NCBI GenBank assembly: GCA_963965975.1 | Contig: OZ014414.1 | Location: 4,129,501-4,193,500 of the forward strand | DNA: 64,000 nucleotides | Direction: 5' to 3' | DNA from: Xestospongia bergquistia | Taxonomy: Eukaryota; Porifera; Demospongiae; Haplosclerida; Petrosiidae | In this document: piece after piece, positions 32,501 through 44,726 of the stretch | How positions within the stretch are numbered: the stretch's first letter is position 1 | Layout: each line of letters begins with the position of its first letter | Made by a program: the position numbers and the translations under genes | The notes under the pieces: generated by a model | Database searches by the model: none | What the model saw: the letters and a program-made list of their open reading frames with translations, nothing else | Told to the model about the DNA's origin: nothing

Positions 32501-35500
32501 TAAATAGTCACACACAGCAATAGAATGTATTTAAAATAGATGTAAAGAAATACACCATGTGGTCAAAAAATAGAGGACTGCATGGATTCTTCATGAAAAA
32601 AAGCAAACATGCAAACATTGTACTTTACAGGAAATGCAAAGGTACAGAAACATGTACATCGTGTTAATACTATCTAAAATTTATACAAATACTAAGTATT
32701 AACTGTTAACCTGAGAGATTAGTTCTTCAAGGTAGTTAGAGGTACTATCAGGGGGGGGAGTCAAAGTGGTTTGATCATATTTTGCTGCTGGAACAGGACT
32801 GGTACTACGAGAAGAGACATGATCTAATGAAAGAAATCAAGACTAAAAATATTAGAAAGATCTCCTATACAGAAAGATTCATAGTCACATAAAATGTGAG
32901 AATGTAAGAAATGCTATTATGATGAGCATAGTTAGACTGTATATTACTTGACACATAAGTTTCTGTTATTATATTTAGGGTACACATAACTTGACTGAAG
33001 CAATCTGATTCATCAGTTACAAGTTAATAGATTACATAGAGATGAACATCTACACATTGTCAAGGTTTAGTCATCACTGGTAGGTGTTAGAAACATAAAG
33101 TACATAAGTATAATACTAACAAAAAAGATAAGTACAAATATAGATACTACTTGATTGATATGAAAGCAAGTAACCTGTGTAATGATGTCTATATTTAAAC
33201 TTAATCTCTTAAAAACATTGAAATTTTGTCATTCTGCCTAGCACACTGTGCATCCCAGGTAGTCCTAAACATGCTTTGGAACACATATTAAGTTTATATA
33301 CGGTATATATATATATGTAACTGGGCATATTGTTTTTCATCTTTTACTGTATGGTTGGATGCAACTCAAGAACAACAAACAAAATCAACCTGCATAGAGT
33401 AACTGCCAATGCACAAAGCAACCAATTAATAATATTACTTTTACCACAAGCACTTCAAATTAGGAGTGACAATTGAAGCTTCTAAAGTTTGTTAATTGAG
33501 AAACATCTCTAAACACCACTACTAACTATCCAATCTCAATATAAGGCCCCTTACAGCAGCCACAAGAAATGCCAATGCACACTCATGTATGCCACCCCAT
33601 ACCTATAAATTACAGTGTTATACAGACAGACTACACAAACTAGTTGCGAAGGATTATCACCAGAACATACTTTCCTATTAAGCAGTACTTATGCTCTTAC
33701 TTGTTAAAGGTCTGCTCAAATTACATGTACAAAATTACTATAACAAACCACAAATGCATGTATGATATAGATTACTAGAATGATTATAGCAGTTGACATA
33801 CCTGAAGTCTTAATGGGAGTTGGAGAGACACTACGTGATGTATCACATTGAATGGACATCCTAACCAAAGAACTACCATAACATCCATGATCAGTTGAAG
33901 ATATGTAGTCTTGAGATTGGAACTGTAGAACACTAAAAAAGATAAATTATCTAATTGACAAAAAAATGTATTTGAAGATTTAAAAAAGAATCCAGAGACT
34001 GTTTTCAATCACTGCCTGGAAATTTGATTGGTCTTACATACATACCACAGATACGATGTTAAAGCTAAGTGATAAATCTTACCCCATTTCAAAGCAATTA
34101 TTGCACAAAAATTTAGAATGGTTTTCCAATGGTCTACGACATTGTTTACATACTCGGTGATGACAACCAGGACAGAGTGAACCTGAATTGAAGAGCTTTC
34201 CTAACGGCAGTTCACAGATACTGCACTGTCTCTTGTTGTCAAACTGTTTTTGATGGTAGCGCATTCTTTCAATGTTTTGCCTAACAGAACTACATAAATA
34301 AGAGATAAAGTTTACACAATGTATTACCATTACACTTTGAATAGTAGTCATCAACACAATGCTGTTTACACTTGTGGGAGTGCCTACATATATCTTTTAT
34401 GTAATAATTAAGATAACAATTAACAAGATCATTGTTGGATTTAGAAGTTACCAATAAGGTATTGTCAGTTGCTTCTTCATATGAGACATCGTTACGGTGA
34501 TTGTAAAGTCTGGATAGACATATACACCTCCATAAGTTTATTCATTCTCCATTTAGGCAACCATCAAATCTATATGTATAACTATCTTAAGAATATATGA
34601 TCTTTTATCATACCTTTGTTCTATTAATACAACAGGTACCAAATGTTATATTAATAGTCTGTTTGTGTACATAACAATTACATATATTCTGAGCATAATG
34701 GACTCAAAGCTCTTACATAAAACTAATAACTTTCCATCTTGTACTAGCAACCCTTTGTAATTAGACTAGTTAATGTAATAACATATACTCGTTTACTATA
34801 CTACAAAAGTGTTCATGCTAACAAAGCAAACAGTCCAATTACTGTCAGAGTGTACCTGTAAAGTGCTGTTTTCACAGGATGTGAAAGTTCAATCATTATA
34901 ATTGTTACAATTATGCATACAATTCACAAGTAATGCTAGTAGTACTGATACAAATACTTAGATAAGACCTCTAGACTAGAATAAATCATTTTACTGTCAC
35001 TACAGTTATGTAGAAGATGGTCTACTTTGAATTCATTCAAAAAATGCTACCTTCTAAGTTTAATTTATTTCATTAAAATTATCATATTAAATACTAAAAA
35101 TTTGCAGCTGAAATTAGTACCTCATGTTATTCTAGTGTCAACACATTCCTCTAAATGTTGATACAGTGTCTATTTACAATATACGTGATAAGAACTTCAT
35201 TGATAGTCCTTTCAATAATTGATTTGGTAAATCTACAGCCTCTAATTCCATCTAAAATAATTGCTCACAAGCTATTATGGTTGCTTGGCCTCCAGAACTT
35301 GCCTATGAAATCACCTTGGAAAAAGTTAGCATGGCAATCTTTTGAATAAATATGGCATAATGTTTATGTGGCTCAAGACAATAGAAACATGCTACTATGA
35401 CAAATTAAAATTAAAGGGCATAAAATACAAAGTAAAGAAATATCAATGAAAGTTACAGCTTATAGCTATCTCATCAAAGAAAAATTATTCTATCAATATA

Positions 35501-35672
35501 CATAGCTCAAATAAGAAATCATAAAACCATACCCTAGTCTAATCCTCTCTTCTGTGAGTAGTTTTTCATCTTCATCCAATACTTCCATAATTTTCTTTGT
35601 TTCTTCAGGAGTAAGAAAAGTCAAGTCTAGTAACTGACTCAGGTCTAAGTCATCAGGAACTGAGACAGCCAT
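22868..35672 (-). CDS. Synaptotagmin-like (Slp/rabphilin-type) Rab effector with six C2 domains (26 exons)
   Basis: Slp proteins link Rab27-type GTPases to membranes in exocytosis. Minus-strand exons: 35672-35533, 34280-34083, 33932-33802, 32823-32711, 32037-31879, 30782-30586, 30436-30334, 30272-30111, 30058-29901, 29794-29545, 29356-29161, 28198-28062, 27890-27852, 27660-27470, 27426-27330, 27022-26861, 26725-26564, 26277-26050, 25489-25293, 25219-25123, 24769-24608, 24547-24416, 24350-24154, 23911-23809, 23671-23510, 23383-22868; 4389 nt, 1462 residues. Exons 1-2 encode the Rab-binding module: [20 protein letters not shown], then an eight-cysteine FYVE-like zinc finger (CSIC, CPGCH, CKQC, CNNC). 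An acidic/serine linker follows. Then come C2A-type domains at about 248-401, 662-811, 942-1093 and 1138-1291, and C2B-type domains at 402-600 and 1292-1462, both ending in HW..M..H...W...H.LR..M.PRDI. Vertebrate Slps have two C2 domains; six is exceptional. Linker exons without homology are supported only by splice sites and phase. Confidence 0.88.
28280..28553. mobile_element. MITE with TACTGTATGGCAG inverted ends
   Basis: Left end TACTGTATGGCAGAAAATTT; the right end, read in reverse complement, begins TACTGTATGCCAGCAATTTT. The element is about 274 bp, non-coding, and lies in the Slp intron between exons 11 and 12. Confidence 0.6.
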
Positions 35673-36086
35673 GAGTGTCCTATTTCGAATTATATACTTG
35701 ATTACACATACTATAAAAAAGTAAATAGGTTGCAACAGCGTTAAGGGTTTAGAATTATTCATCAAATAGATGACTCACTTACAGACACCAACTTCCGCAC
35801 AACAAAGTAAAACCACACCCATAGAACTTTAACTCCTTGATGTGGGAATGTATAATGTATTGCGATATAATCAGTAAAAAAACTTTAACAAGAAGCAAAA
35901 AGCCGTTTCTAATACTGCGATACAATGCAACTTCAAAGTTCGAAGTTCAAAGTTTTTCGATAAAGCCCCAGTGGGCACGATTTGGAATGAAACATCAGAA
36001 TGTAATACTAATAAATATGTTAGACAAAACATCTAAATGGAGTTTTTCTAATAAATTCATCAACTTCTTGTAGCCCAACTCGGGAT
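35673..36086. other. Slp 5' flank
   Basis: Sequence upstream of the Slp start codon. No E-box or NRF1-like palindrome seen. Contains the short direct repeat GAAGTTCGAAGTTC near 35937-35950. No gene recognised. Confidence 0.35.
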
Positions 36087-36735
36087 CTAGATGGAGCTCT
36101 TCCCAATGTGAGACCAGGATATGATCCAGCACTGATACCTCAGGGAGTGGAGCAGTGTTACATAGATGACATGGGTGATTGCCTTTGCGGCTTTGCCGTG
36201 ATGACTCAAAGCTCTATTCAGCAGCTGTAGGCCTTTCACTGTCTTCCATCCAAACTCCAGAGCTGGGCCCAAATGATCCGTCTCGACACCTCTGCAACCA
36301 TGGAGCCTTCTACAAGCATCTGTCTGCATGCTTCTTCTTATTGAGCTCGAGAATTTTCTTCTTCATCTCCCTGATTGAGCCAAGACTGAGGATGATATCT
36401 GTGAAAATTGATCCAAACCACTCCTCCAGCTCCTTCACCAGACATAACGAATCAGCATCATCACAGAGTGCTAGTAACACACGTCCAGTCAGACTGACGG
36501 GATTACTCACAATGACACGATGGAGAAAGGCTAATTTCCTTACCAAAATTCTGTACCTCATCATTGGAACCTCCAAAGCCATAATTGCTGCAGTGTTAGA
36601 GTGATGCCTTGGCCACTTTAGTACTCGCTTCACTAGCTTGCCCTGAAAGGCCTCCAGTTTCTGCCATAAGGTCTCCGTCAAGATCCAATTCTCACATCCA
36701 AACAACAAAATCGGCATAACACATGACTCCAGCAC
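36087..36735 (-). pseudogene. 5'-truncated LINE (non-LTR retrotransposon) reverse transcriptase C-terminus
   Basis: The minus-strand frame 36735-36310 encodes 141 residues with the signature after the RT core of CR1/RTE-like elements: PILLFGCENWILTETLWQKL, KLVKRVLKWPRHHSNTAAI, then MRYRILVRKLAFLHRV. The coding continues in another frame toward 36087, with a C..C...H-type end (HPCHLCNTAPLPEVSVLDHI read in the correct frame), so at least one frameshift has occurred. The catalytic YXDD core and endonuclease are missing. A dead fragment just upstream of Slp. Confidence 0.8.
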
Positions 36736-38479
36736 AGCTCAGTGGACTAACATAACACTAAATTATCATTGTAATTAACACTAAATTGTCACAAAGAAAT
36801 GCAAACTATCTACTAATCCAGGTGAAGTTTCCCTTATGTCATCACCTCCACATCCTCCTGCCCCATTCAAACACAAACAGAACCTATATTATATGGTTTA
36901 TAATTATTTTGAAATTAACATGTATACAAATCTGATAATGCATTAGTTTTCAAGATTGTACTGATGAAATTATACCTACTTCTTAATTGATTAGCATCAC
37001 TTCGCATTGTTACAAGCAAAATAAATAGACAATGTACTGACAGATAGAAATGTGTCTTGTTGTCAGTTTATTTTTACTATGATTTTATCACGCATTCTTC
37101 CAATGAACTGAGCATGCTCAGTTTAACACGCTGCTTTCATGGCGCCAGTTTTAGTAAACTGAGCATGCTCAGTTCAACAAACCGCTAAAGTGACGCCAAT
37201 TTTTAGTCTTATGCATTAGGTAGACCGCCTCATTTCTGCAAGATGACTATGCCTATTTGACCGGTGCTACTGCAGGACCGATATGTTTTAAAGAAAAAGA
37301 GCACAACCGTGCTGCTGTCTACAGTACGTCACTTTGTATCCAGTCAAGCTAATACGTACCTTCCTTCAATTCTCGTTCACCTCTAATGCAGAAAAATACG
37401 CCTTGTTCCAGCGCGTACACAAGCAGAGAAAGTATTGAGGTCAGAGTAAACGTACACAATGTGTATATGTGGAAAGCCTAATTCAGATATTTTAGCTTTT
37501 TGGCCAAGACAGTTGCTGTTGTTTCACATACTGGTAGCCTCTTCTAGCTACTTTCTTATGACTTGAGACCCTTTGATCTGTTGAGGCTGCCTAATTCTAT
37601 AGTATATTATCAAAGTTTAGTTCTACCTCAGTTTAAGTCAGCATTCAGTTGGCCCATTCAGTGTAGCACTGATCTGAGCTCGAGGTAGTGTGTACAGAAA
37701 GCTTTTATATTGATTAGATGTATTCAGAGTAGAGAGGATTTCGCTGTCCTAAATACAACTAAAATGACTAGTGCAAATCTCTCCCAGATAGGTTGTGAGT
37801 ACTGAGTAACTTTTGATGAATGCTATAGCTGACAATAAGCGTGGAGCCTTTAAGTGAGAAGGTCCTGGCAGCTAGCTGACAAGCCCAAGTAGCTGTTTTT
37901 CACATTGAGAACCGGATTTGAAGCCTGGAATACTTCAATAGAATATGAAGCTTATTTGTACCAGCAGTTTCGATATAGCAGGCTAGCCTTCTTCTTGGTT
38001 GTAGCTTATAACCACAGTCTAGCTAATGAGAAGTTATCTTGTTAACTATAACTATTAGCAGGGAGGGTACATGAACTCTGTGGGTCCAATAGTCTAATTT
38101 TAGAACATGTTTACAACCCTATTGTAATGTTTTAGTGTAATACATGTCGACTGAATAACTAGAGTACAAGTCCTGTATGTATTAATAATTTTAGCTTGTA
38201 CAAGCTTTTGAGACCAACTTTAAAAGTAACCTTATAAATTAACATAATTCTGTCATACATTTTTATGATAGACACTTTACATAGTTTTAGATGTCTTTGG
38301 TCTTACATTGTACCATCATATGTAGAAACTAAATCATTGCAATGTTTAACTACCCATGTCTTGTTGTGTTCAGTGACCATTATATTATCTATTGTTGTGT
38401 TATATAAAGCAAGTGTTATAACTTGTGTGATCTACATAGCATATATGTGGCATATCCTATGTTAATCCATTTACATACA
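36736..38479. other. Region without a recognised gene, with slightly more GC-rich patch
   Basis: No protein family was recognised on either strand. The section 37080-37450 is visibly richer in CG dinucleotides than its surroundings and contains the duplicated palindromes listed below, so it may be a promoter. No transcript can be assigned. Confidence 0.35.
37106..37174. promoter_or_regulatory. Two copies of an 18-bp perfect palindrome, 51 bp apart
   Basis: AACTGAGCATGCTCAGTT occurs at 37106-37123 and again at 37157-37174; each copy is its own reverse complement. The intervening 33 bases are also similar (…CGCTG…GGCGCCAGTTTTAGTA versus …CCGCT…GACGCCAATTTTTAGT), so this is a 51-bp tandem duplication. 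The GCATGC core resembles the centre of an NRF1 site, though the flanking bases differ. Confidence 0.7.
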
Positions 38480-39960
38480 CAAACCTTTTGGTAATCCTAT
38501 CACAATATGACATCTACATATCCCAGCCTCTTGTAAGTCCTATAACATGTATATTCAGACACACTTGTAACTTCCTTTCTTTTAATTTATGGTAATAAAC
38601 CTAGTCCTGTGACATGTCCATACACAAACCTTTGACATATTCATACACAAATGTTTTGTTACTCATACCACATTATGTCCTATAATACAACCTAGTTCTG
38701 TGACATGTACATATATAAACCTTCCGACATATTCAAACACAAATGTTTTGTTATATGTACCACAATATGTCCTGTGACACAAACTAGCCCTGTGATATGC
38801 ACCTATATATAACTTTTGACATATTCATACACAAATGTTTTGTTACTCGTACCACATTATGTCCTATGACACAAACTAGCCATGTGATATGCACTTATAT
38901 AAACCTTTTGACATATTCATACACAAATGTTTTGTTACTCGTACCACATTATGTCCTGTGACACAAACTAGCCCTGTGATATGCACCTATATATAACTTT
39001 TGACATATTCATACACAAACAAAACTTGTACCACATTATGTCCTATGATACAACCTAGTTCTGTGACATGTACTATACAATCGTTTTGACATATTCATAC
39101 ACAAATGTGTTACTCGTACCACATTATGTTCTATGATACAACCTAGTTCTGGGACATGTACATATACAAACCTTTTGACATATTCATGCACAAATGTCCT
39201 GTTACTAGTTCTGTGGCACATTCTCTTACTATATGGTATAACCTTGTCTCTGACATGTACATGTTTGAATGTCTAATTACCCATACCACATAATGTCCTA
39301 TTATACAACCCAATACATACAAATGTTTTAATACCCAACCTCTTGTAGTACAATACAACCTAGCCCTGTGACATACAGTATACAAACTTCATACAGCCAC
39401 AAAATAATCTTATGTAGCGTTATCCTGTGACATATATGTACACAAATGTTTTGACATATTTATACATAAATATCTTGTTACTCATATCCACATTATGTCC
39501 TATGGTACAACCTAGTCCCGTGACACACACATATACAAATCTTTTGAAATTATGCACAAATATCTTCTTACTCATACATACTACATTATGTCCTATGATA
39601 CAACCTAGTCCTGTGACATGCATACATAAAACCTTTTGTGACCCTTATGATGAAATTTAATCCTGTGACATGTTCTTATCTCGTAATGTCCTACAACATG
39701 GTATAAACTCACCCTTGTACATGTATGAACGTCTTGTTGTACAACCATATAATGCCCTGTTATTTCAACTTAATATATACAAATGTCTCAACACCAACAA
39801 CCTCCTGTAATACATACAACCTAGCTCTTTATCATATACATACATTGCTAACATAGACATATTCATGCACAATGTCTTGATACTCAAACCACATTATGTC
39901 CTATGATACAACCTATTCTTGTGACATGTGCATATAAACCTATTATACCTAGTAGCACAC
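38480..39960. repeat. Minisatellite, about 92-bp unit
   Basis: Tandem copies of a unit containing GACATATTCATACACAAATG, ACTCGTACCACATTATGTCC and ACAACCTAGTTCTGTGACAT. The first landmark recurs near 38634, 38726, 38818, 38910 and 39002, giving a period close to 92 bp. Edge copies are more divergent. Overlapping open frames on both strands are by-products of the repeat. Confidence 0.85.
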
Positions 39961-40443
39961 AACACATTCCTTGTGTAATATTATTATAATATGATAGAAA
40001 AATTTATCTTCACCAACATTGTGAATTCATTAATATTTGTTATCTCTATTTGTATAAATCCTGCTTTCTAACAAACCTTTTGTGACCTCGTACACTAAAA
40101 ATATATTTTGTAAATCTCCTATTCACACTAAATCTACTAATGTCTACAATTTTACTGGTAGAATCTAATTTGGTTCTTGTTGACTGTTATAACTCTTTGA
40201 GTTATTATTATACAAGTTCAATCTTGTGTTAATATCTCCTGTGACTGTTAACACTCTTATACTTGATCTGATATTTTGTTTAGTCCTGTTATCTTTAACA
40301 TCCATCTTCTGCAGCTGTTCTATAACACTTTGTATTATGTTATATTATTGTCTGTCCTACATTCATTAGATTTTCAGTACTTTTGTAGACTAAAAATGTT
40401 CTATTGTTTTCTTGATATATCTTACATATTATAGTCTTGTTGT
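39961..40443. other. AT-rich region, nothing recognised
   Basis: Low-complexity T-rich plus strand between two tandem-repeat blocks; no gene, RNA or element recognised. Confidence 0.3.
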
Positions 40444-40785
40444 GTATGACCCACAGAGTTCATGTATTGTAATACTCCCTCTTCCTTTAGCTATTCTTGT
40501 TCCTGTTGTCTTGTTGTGTTTGTTGTATATTATTCCTACATATTCCAACATTGTCAAAGAGGTGCTCTACTATATAATGCTCACATCAGTATTTTTACTG
40601 GTGTCTACAATAGGGTATGACCCACAGAGTTAATGTACTATAATACTTCCTCTTCTATTCTTGTTCCTGTTGTCTTGTTGTGTTTGTTGTATATTATTCC
40701 TACATATTCCAACATTGTCAAAGAGGTTTTCTAATAGATAATACTTGCATCAGTATTTTTACTGGCGTCTATAATTTCACTTCAG
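40444..40785. repeat. Tandem duplication, 171-bp period
   Basis: GTATGACCCACAGAGTT begins near 40444 and again near 40615, followed by the same sequence (TTGTTCCTGTTGTCTTGTTG, then TATTCCAACATTGTCAAAGA). The copies differ by a few substitutions and small indels. Confidence 0.8.
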
Positions 40786-41625
40786 TTCTTTTACTGGCAT
40801 CTAAAATTTTACTCCAGTTCTTTTAATGACGTCTCTATACTCCAGTTCTCTTACTGGCATCTAAAATTTTACTTCAGTTCTTATACTGACATCTGTAATA
40901 TTATTCCAGTTCTCTTACTGACATCTATAGTTTTACTCCAGTTCTTTTAGTGGCATCTCTATACTCCAGTTTTCTTACTGGCATTTAAATTTTACTTTAG
41001 TTCTTTTTTACTGGCATCTGTAATTTTACTCCATGTCTCTTACTGATTTCTTTTACTTTAGTTCTTTTATTGGCATCTGTAATTTGACTCCAGTTATTTT
41101 ACTGACATCTCTATACCCCAGTTCTCTTACTGGCATTTAAATTTTACTTTAGTTCTTTTTTACTGGCATCTGTAATTTTACTCCATGTCTCTTACTGATT
41201 TCTTTTACTTTAGTTCTTTTATTGGCATCTGTAATTTGACTCCAGTTATTTTACTGACATCTCTATACCCCAGTTCTCTTACTGGCATCTAAAATTTTAC
41301 TTTAGTTCTTTTACTGACATCTATAATTTTACAACAGTTCTTTTACTGACATCACTATACTCCAGTTCTCTTACTGGCATCTAAAATTTTACTTCAGTCA
41401 GTATTTTTTACTGGCATCTAAAGTTTTACTACATTACTTTTTTACTGGCATCTAAAAATTTGCTTCAGTATTTTTTACTAGCATCTAGATTTTTACTTCA
41501 GTATTTTTTACTGGCATCTAAAATTTTAAGTATTTTTTACTTGTATCTAAAAATTTACTTCAGTATTTATACTGGCATCTAAAAATTTACTTCAGTATGG
41601 CATCTAGAATCTTTGTGTCCTGCTC
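40740..41625. repeat. Short tandem repeat array, about 33-bp unit
   Basis: Many copies of a unit like TTTTACTGGCATCTAAAATT followed by TTACTTCAGTTC. In 41020-41290 a longer block of roughly 145 bp is itself duplicated (CCATGTCTCTTACTGATTTC occurs twice), so higher-order duplication is present. No coding signal. Confidence 0.8.
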
Positions 41626-42674
41626 ATTGGCATCAGGACTTTTGGTAAGTTTGGTTTGTATCGGCCTGGAGGGTTTGAAGGTTAGGTTTTAAAGCAGGTG
41701 TCTATGAAATCTAAACTCTTCTCTTTATCCCTAACAACTAAGTAATTTTAATATACAACAGACTCTTGCCAATTTATAATAATTATTATTGGTGCTCTGT
41801 TATAAAAACTATTTTTCATTTTATAGTAGGACTGCTGTCTATTGGAGATGATGATCAACTAATTGGTAGTTATAAACTAAATTTAAAGAATACCTACTTT
41901 TAGGATAGAATAGGTCTGTTTGATGATCTATTAGAAATGACTTCTAGTAAGTTAATAGAAAAATAATTGTTTTTATTTATTCTCTTCTGATATAATAGTA
42001 ATTTATTCTACTTTTACTATTTATTCTCTTCTGTTATAATAGTAATTTATTCTACATCAACATGTGATGATCTAGATCTAGTATAGTCCTATGATATACT
42101 ATATATGTAAGTCATATCTATTATTAAATTACTAATTTAGTAACTACGTGTTCTGTAGTGTTCTAATGGTTGTGAGTTGTATAGTAAATACAATGTTAGA
42201 ACAAAAGAAATTTTGTTACATATAGTAGGATGAGATGATCTGATAACATATGTTAACATACCTACTGTAAGTTGAATTCTTAAATAGTACAATGTTTACT
42301 AAATGAACCTCAATGTTCTGTAATAGGATTGAAAGGTTAACGTCACTGGTAATGTTGATCTTATGTACATTAACTGATAACTAATGTAAGTATTATGCTA
42401 TAATATGGACATTTCTTTACTAAACATGTATATTTTATAACTTTTAGATGGACTTTGGTCTATTATATAGGTGTATGGTTCTCTGATAACTTACAGTCTA
42501 AGTTTGATGTATTATTGACTTAACAATCATGTATTAAACTATTTCCTTTAATTCTATAGTGATACTTTGATGACTAGACTGGAGATGATACAGTGATATT
42601 CTCTAATAACTACTCTATGTAAGATTGATCTTTATATACCTTTTGTTAATTCTATTTAACTTTTCATTCTGTAG
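41626..42674. other. Region with possible short exons, no recognised gene
   Basis: Several acceptor/donor-bounded short segments can be drawn (for example acceptor near 41826 and donor near 41948), but their frames do not join, so no coding model is claimed. Contains locally duplicated AGTAATTTATTCTAC near 41998 and 42046. Confidence 0.25.
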
Positions 42675-42969
42675 TGATGTTCAAGTTGAGTGTACTTCAA
42701 CTGCTGAAGATGATGATGGAGATGGTGATGGAGATGATATAGATGGACATGGTGGTGATGATGAAAAACACTTCACTAATAATGTTAGTGAAGTGTTTTT
42801 AAGAGCCTATTTACCTCCATTTTGTCTACTTTTGTATCAGTATCAGCTTGTAATAGTTTGTACTAGAAATCATAAGAGAGCATTACTTCATTTTAGTAAC
42901 CAACATGTCAGGACTTTACTTCTGCAGGGCTGCTTAGCAAGACAGATGAAGGAACTGGATTCCATGTAG
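42675..42969 (+). CDS. Possible terminal exon of an unrecognised protein
   Basis: A good acceptor (TTTTCATTCTGTAG) is followed by an open frame to a stop at 42967-42969. The translated part has an Asp/Gly-rich stretch (EDDDGDGDGDDIDGHGGDD), then FLRAYLPPFCLLLYQYQLVI and KRALLHFSNQHVRTLLLQGC. I recognise no family. A 16-bp-arm hairpin lies inside. It could be the last exon of a gene starting near 37 kb, or a chance frame. Confidence 0.25.
42764..42800. repeat. Perfect 16-bp inverted repeat with 5-nt loop
   Basis: AAAAACACTTCACTAA is followed after TAATG by its exact reverse complement. RNA from this strand would fold as a strong hairpin. Confidence 0.8.
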
Positions 42970-43805
42970 TCAAATTAAATTTGATGGAGTAAGGACAAGG
43001 ATTGAAGGTCTGTCAATCTACCTTGTAAAGTTCATAAGTTCCAAGTTCACAGGTGTTAATGGATTAGAATATAATTATAGTGAAACCTATGTCATAAGCC
43101 GTGGGTAATGAAGAATATGTATGAAGTTTTGTGCTGTCTGTCTGTGTGTGACTGATCTTTGCTGACTTAGTGCAATTGGTTAGCCAAAATGTTACTAGGA
43201 ACAGACTGGTACTGCTGATCAGTGTAATATTTGTAAGACTCTAGTATGTACAATATTGTACAATGTTCTATCACTATCACTACTACAGGTTGTACATGTC
43301 TGTAGGCTACACATAATAAGGCATTCAACCTTAATCTTTCTCCATGAGTTATTCATGTCTGTTTATGACACTACTCATAAATACATCATACCATTCAATG
43401 ATATGTCACGTTACTATATATACAGGTTCCCTTTCTTTATGCAACTAGTCCTATCTCCAAGATAATAATGAAGGATTGAAAACAATTCCATGTTTATATT
43501 CAGGTTTGTAGAATGTACTAGATAATATCTAGTTTATATCAAGATTTTGTCTTCTATGATGTCAACATGACATGGTAGTATTACATAGTGATACACTCAA
43601 TTAACATGATTTGTTGTCCTCCTAGGTATACGGATATCAGTATAATGTTTCATTATTTACTATCATATTGTATAACTTAGTATTATGTTACTTTAAAGAT
43701 ACACACACACACACATGCAGATGAAGCAAATAACAATTGGTATGTATATTAACAATAAAAATCTATAAACATTAACTGATATTTTGACATAAACTAATAC
43801 TAAAA
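42970..43805. other. AT-rich stretch before the mini-exon array
   Basis: No gene or element recognised. A short AC run lies near 43701-43714. Confidence 0.3.
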
Positions 43806-43850
43806 ATGTAATACTGCCAAATGTAATACTGCCAAATGTAATACTGCCAA
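43806..43850. repeat. Left boundary repeat: three 15-bp units
   Basis: ATGTAATACTGCCAA occurs three times in exact tandem, followed by a diverged fourth start. The same unit is found inverted at the right end of the mini-exon array. Confidence 0.85.
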
Positions 43851-44192
43851 GTGTAATATTGTCATTGACATATTTTAACGTTAGTGTAATATATATTATT
43901 CCTTTTTATTTCTCTTTTATTACTATAGCTTCACTGCACATCAAGATCAAGGATCAAGACTTTCCTCTGTCTCAAAGAGTCTAGAGAGTAAGTTAAAACT
44001 ACAGTACTAGTGTACATTAATTCATAATACTTCAGGCTCAAGACATTTTTCCTACACTTCAAAGAGTCTGAAGAGTAAGTTAACTGAATAAAATACTAGT
44101 GTACATTAATTCATAATACATCATTACTCTTAATTTGTCTTTTATTACAATAGCTCCACTGGATGTCAGGATCAAGGATTGAGACATTTCTC

Positions 44193-44726
44193 TAGCCCTT
44201 GTACCCAGGCTTTCGCGATAAAAGAGAGAGCCTGGTGACTACGGTTTGCGCATGTGTTTCATTTCCACAGGTTTCTTTAAAAATAGTATACTCTAGGAAT
44301 GCTCCCTCAACTGACGTCAAAATTCTTTTAACCGCAATGTGAGACTATTTGTAGTACTAATAGAAAGTTTTCTTCTGCTCTACTCTATGCTATAAAGCAG
44401 CTAGGAACAACTCTTGTTTGTTGAAGCTATTTATGACGGAAAATATGTTTTCGTGTGGTTTTGTATTCCAACAGCACAGAACAAGTTTGTTGCTCTTTTT
44501 GCTTTCATTTAATCTCTGCAGAACTGACAAACTCGACTAGCCATGCCTAAACTCAGTAGTGAAAGAAATGTCATCAATATAAACCCAGGCCATTTACTTG
44601 TAATGTAATTTAAAATGTTATAATTTTGATGTCAGTATATTGCAAAAATTACAATAATTAAGTGCATGCTCAAGCAGTAGTTACCAGGCTTTTCTTTTCT
44701 ATTGCGAAAGCCTGGGTATGAGGCTA
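44193..44726. mobile_element. MITE-like element, copy 1 (534 bp) with 10-bp target duplication
   Basis: Starts TAGCCCTTGTACCCAGGCTT and ends with the inverse (AAGCCTGGGTATGAGGCTA), flanked on both sides by GACATTTCTC, which is present once in uninterrupted units. It splits a type-A mini-exon. The 10-bp duplication is compatible with a Mutator-like source. No transposase. Confidence 0.8.

Noticed and set aside
33784-34008. Minus-strand frame read through as one exon
   Set aside because: The frame that continues the protein starts only after the acceptor at 33934-33933; upstream sequence is intron, and the supported exon (33932-33802) uses a different frame.
39036-39660. Overlapping frames with repeated histidine/cysteine peptides
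   Set aside because: Products of the 92-bp minisatellite; present on both strands and unrelated to any domain.
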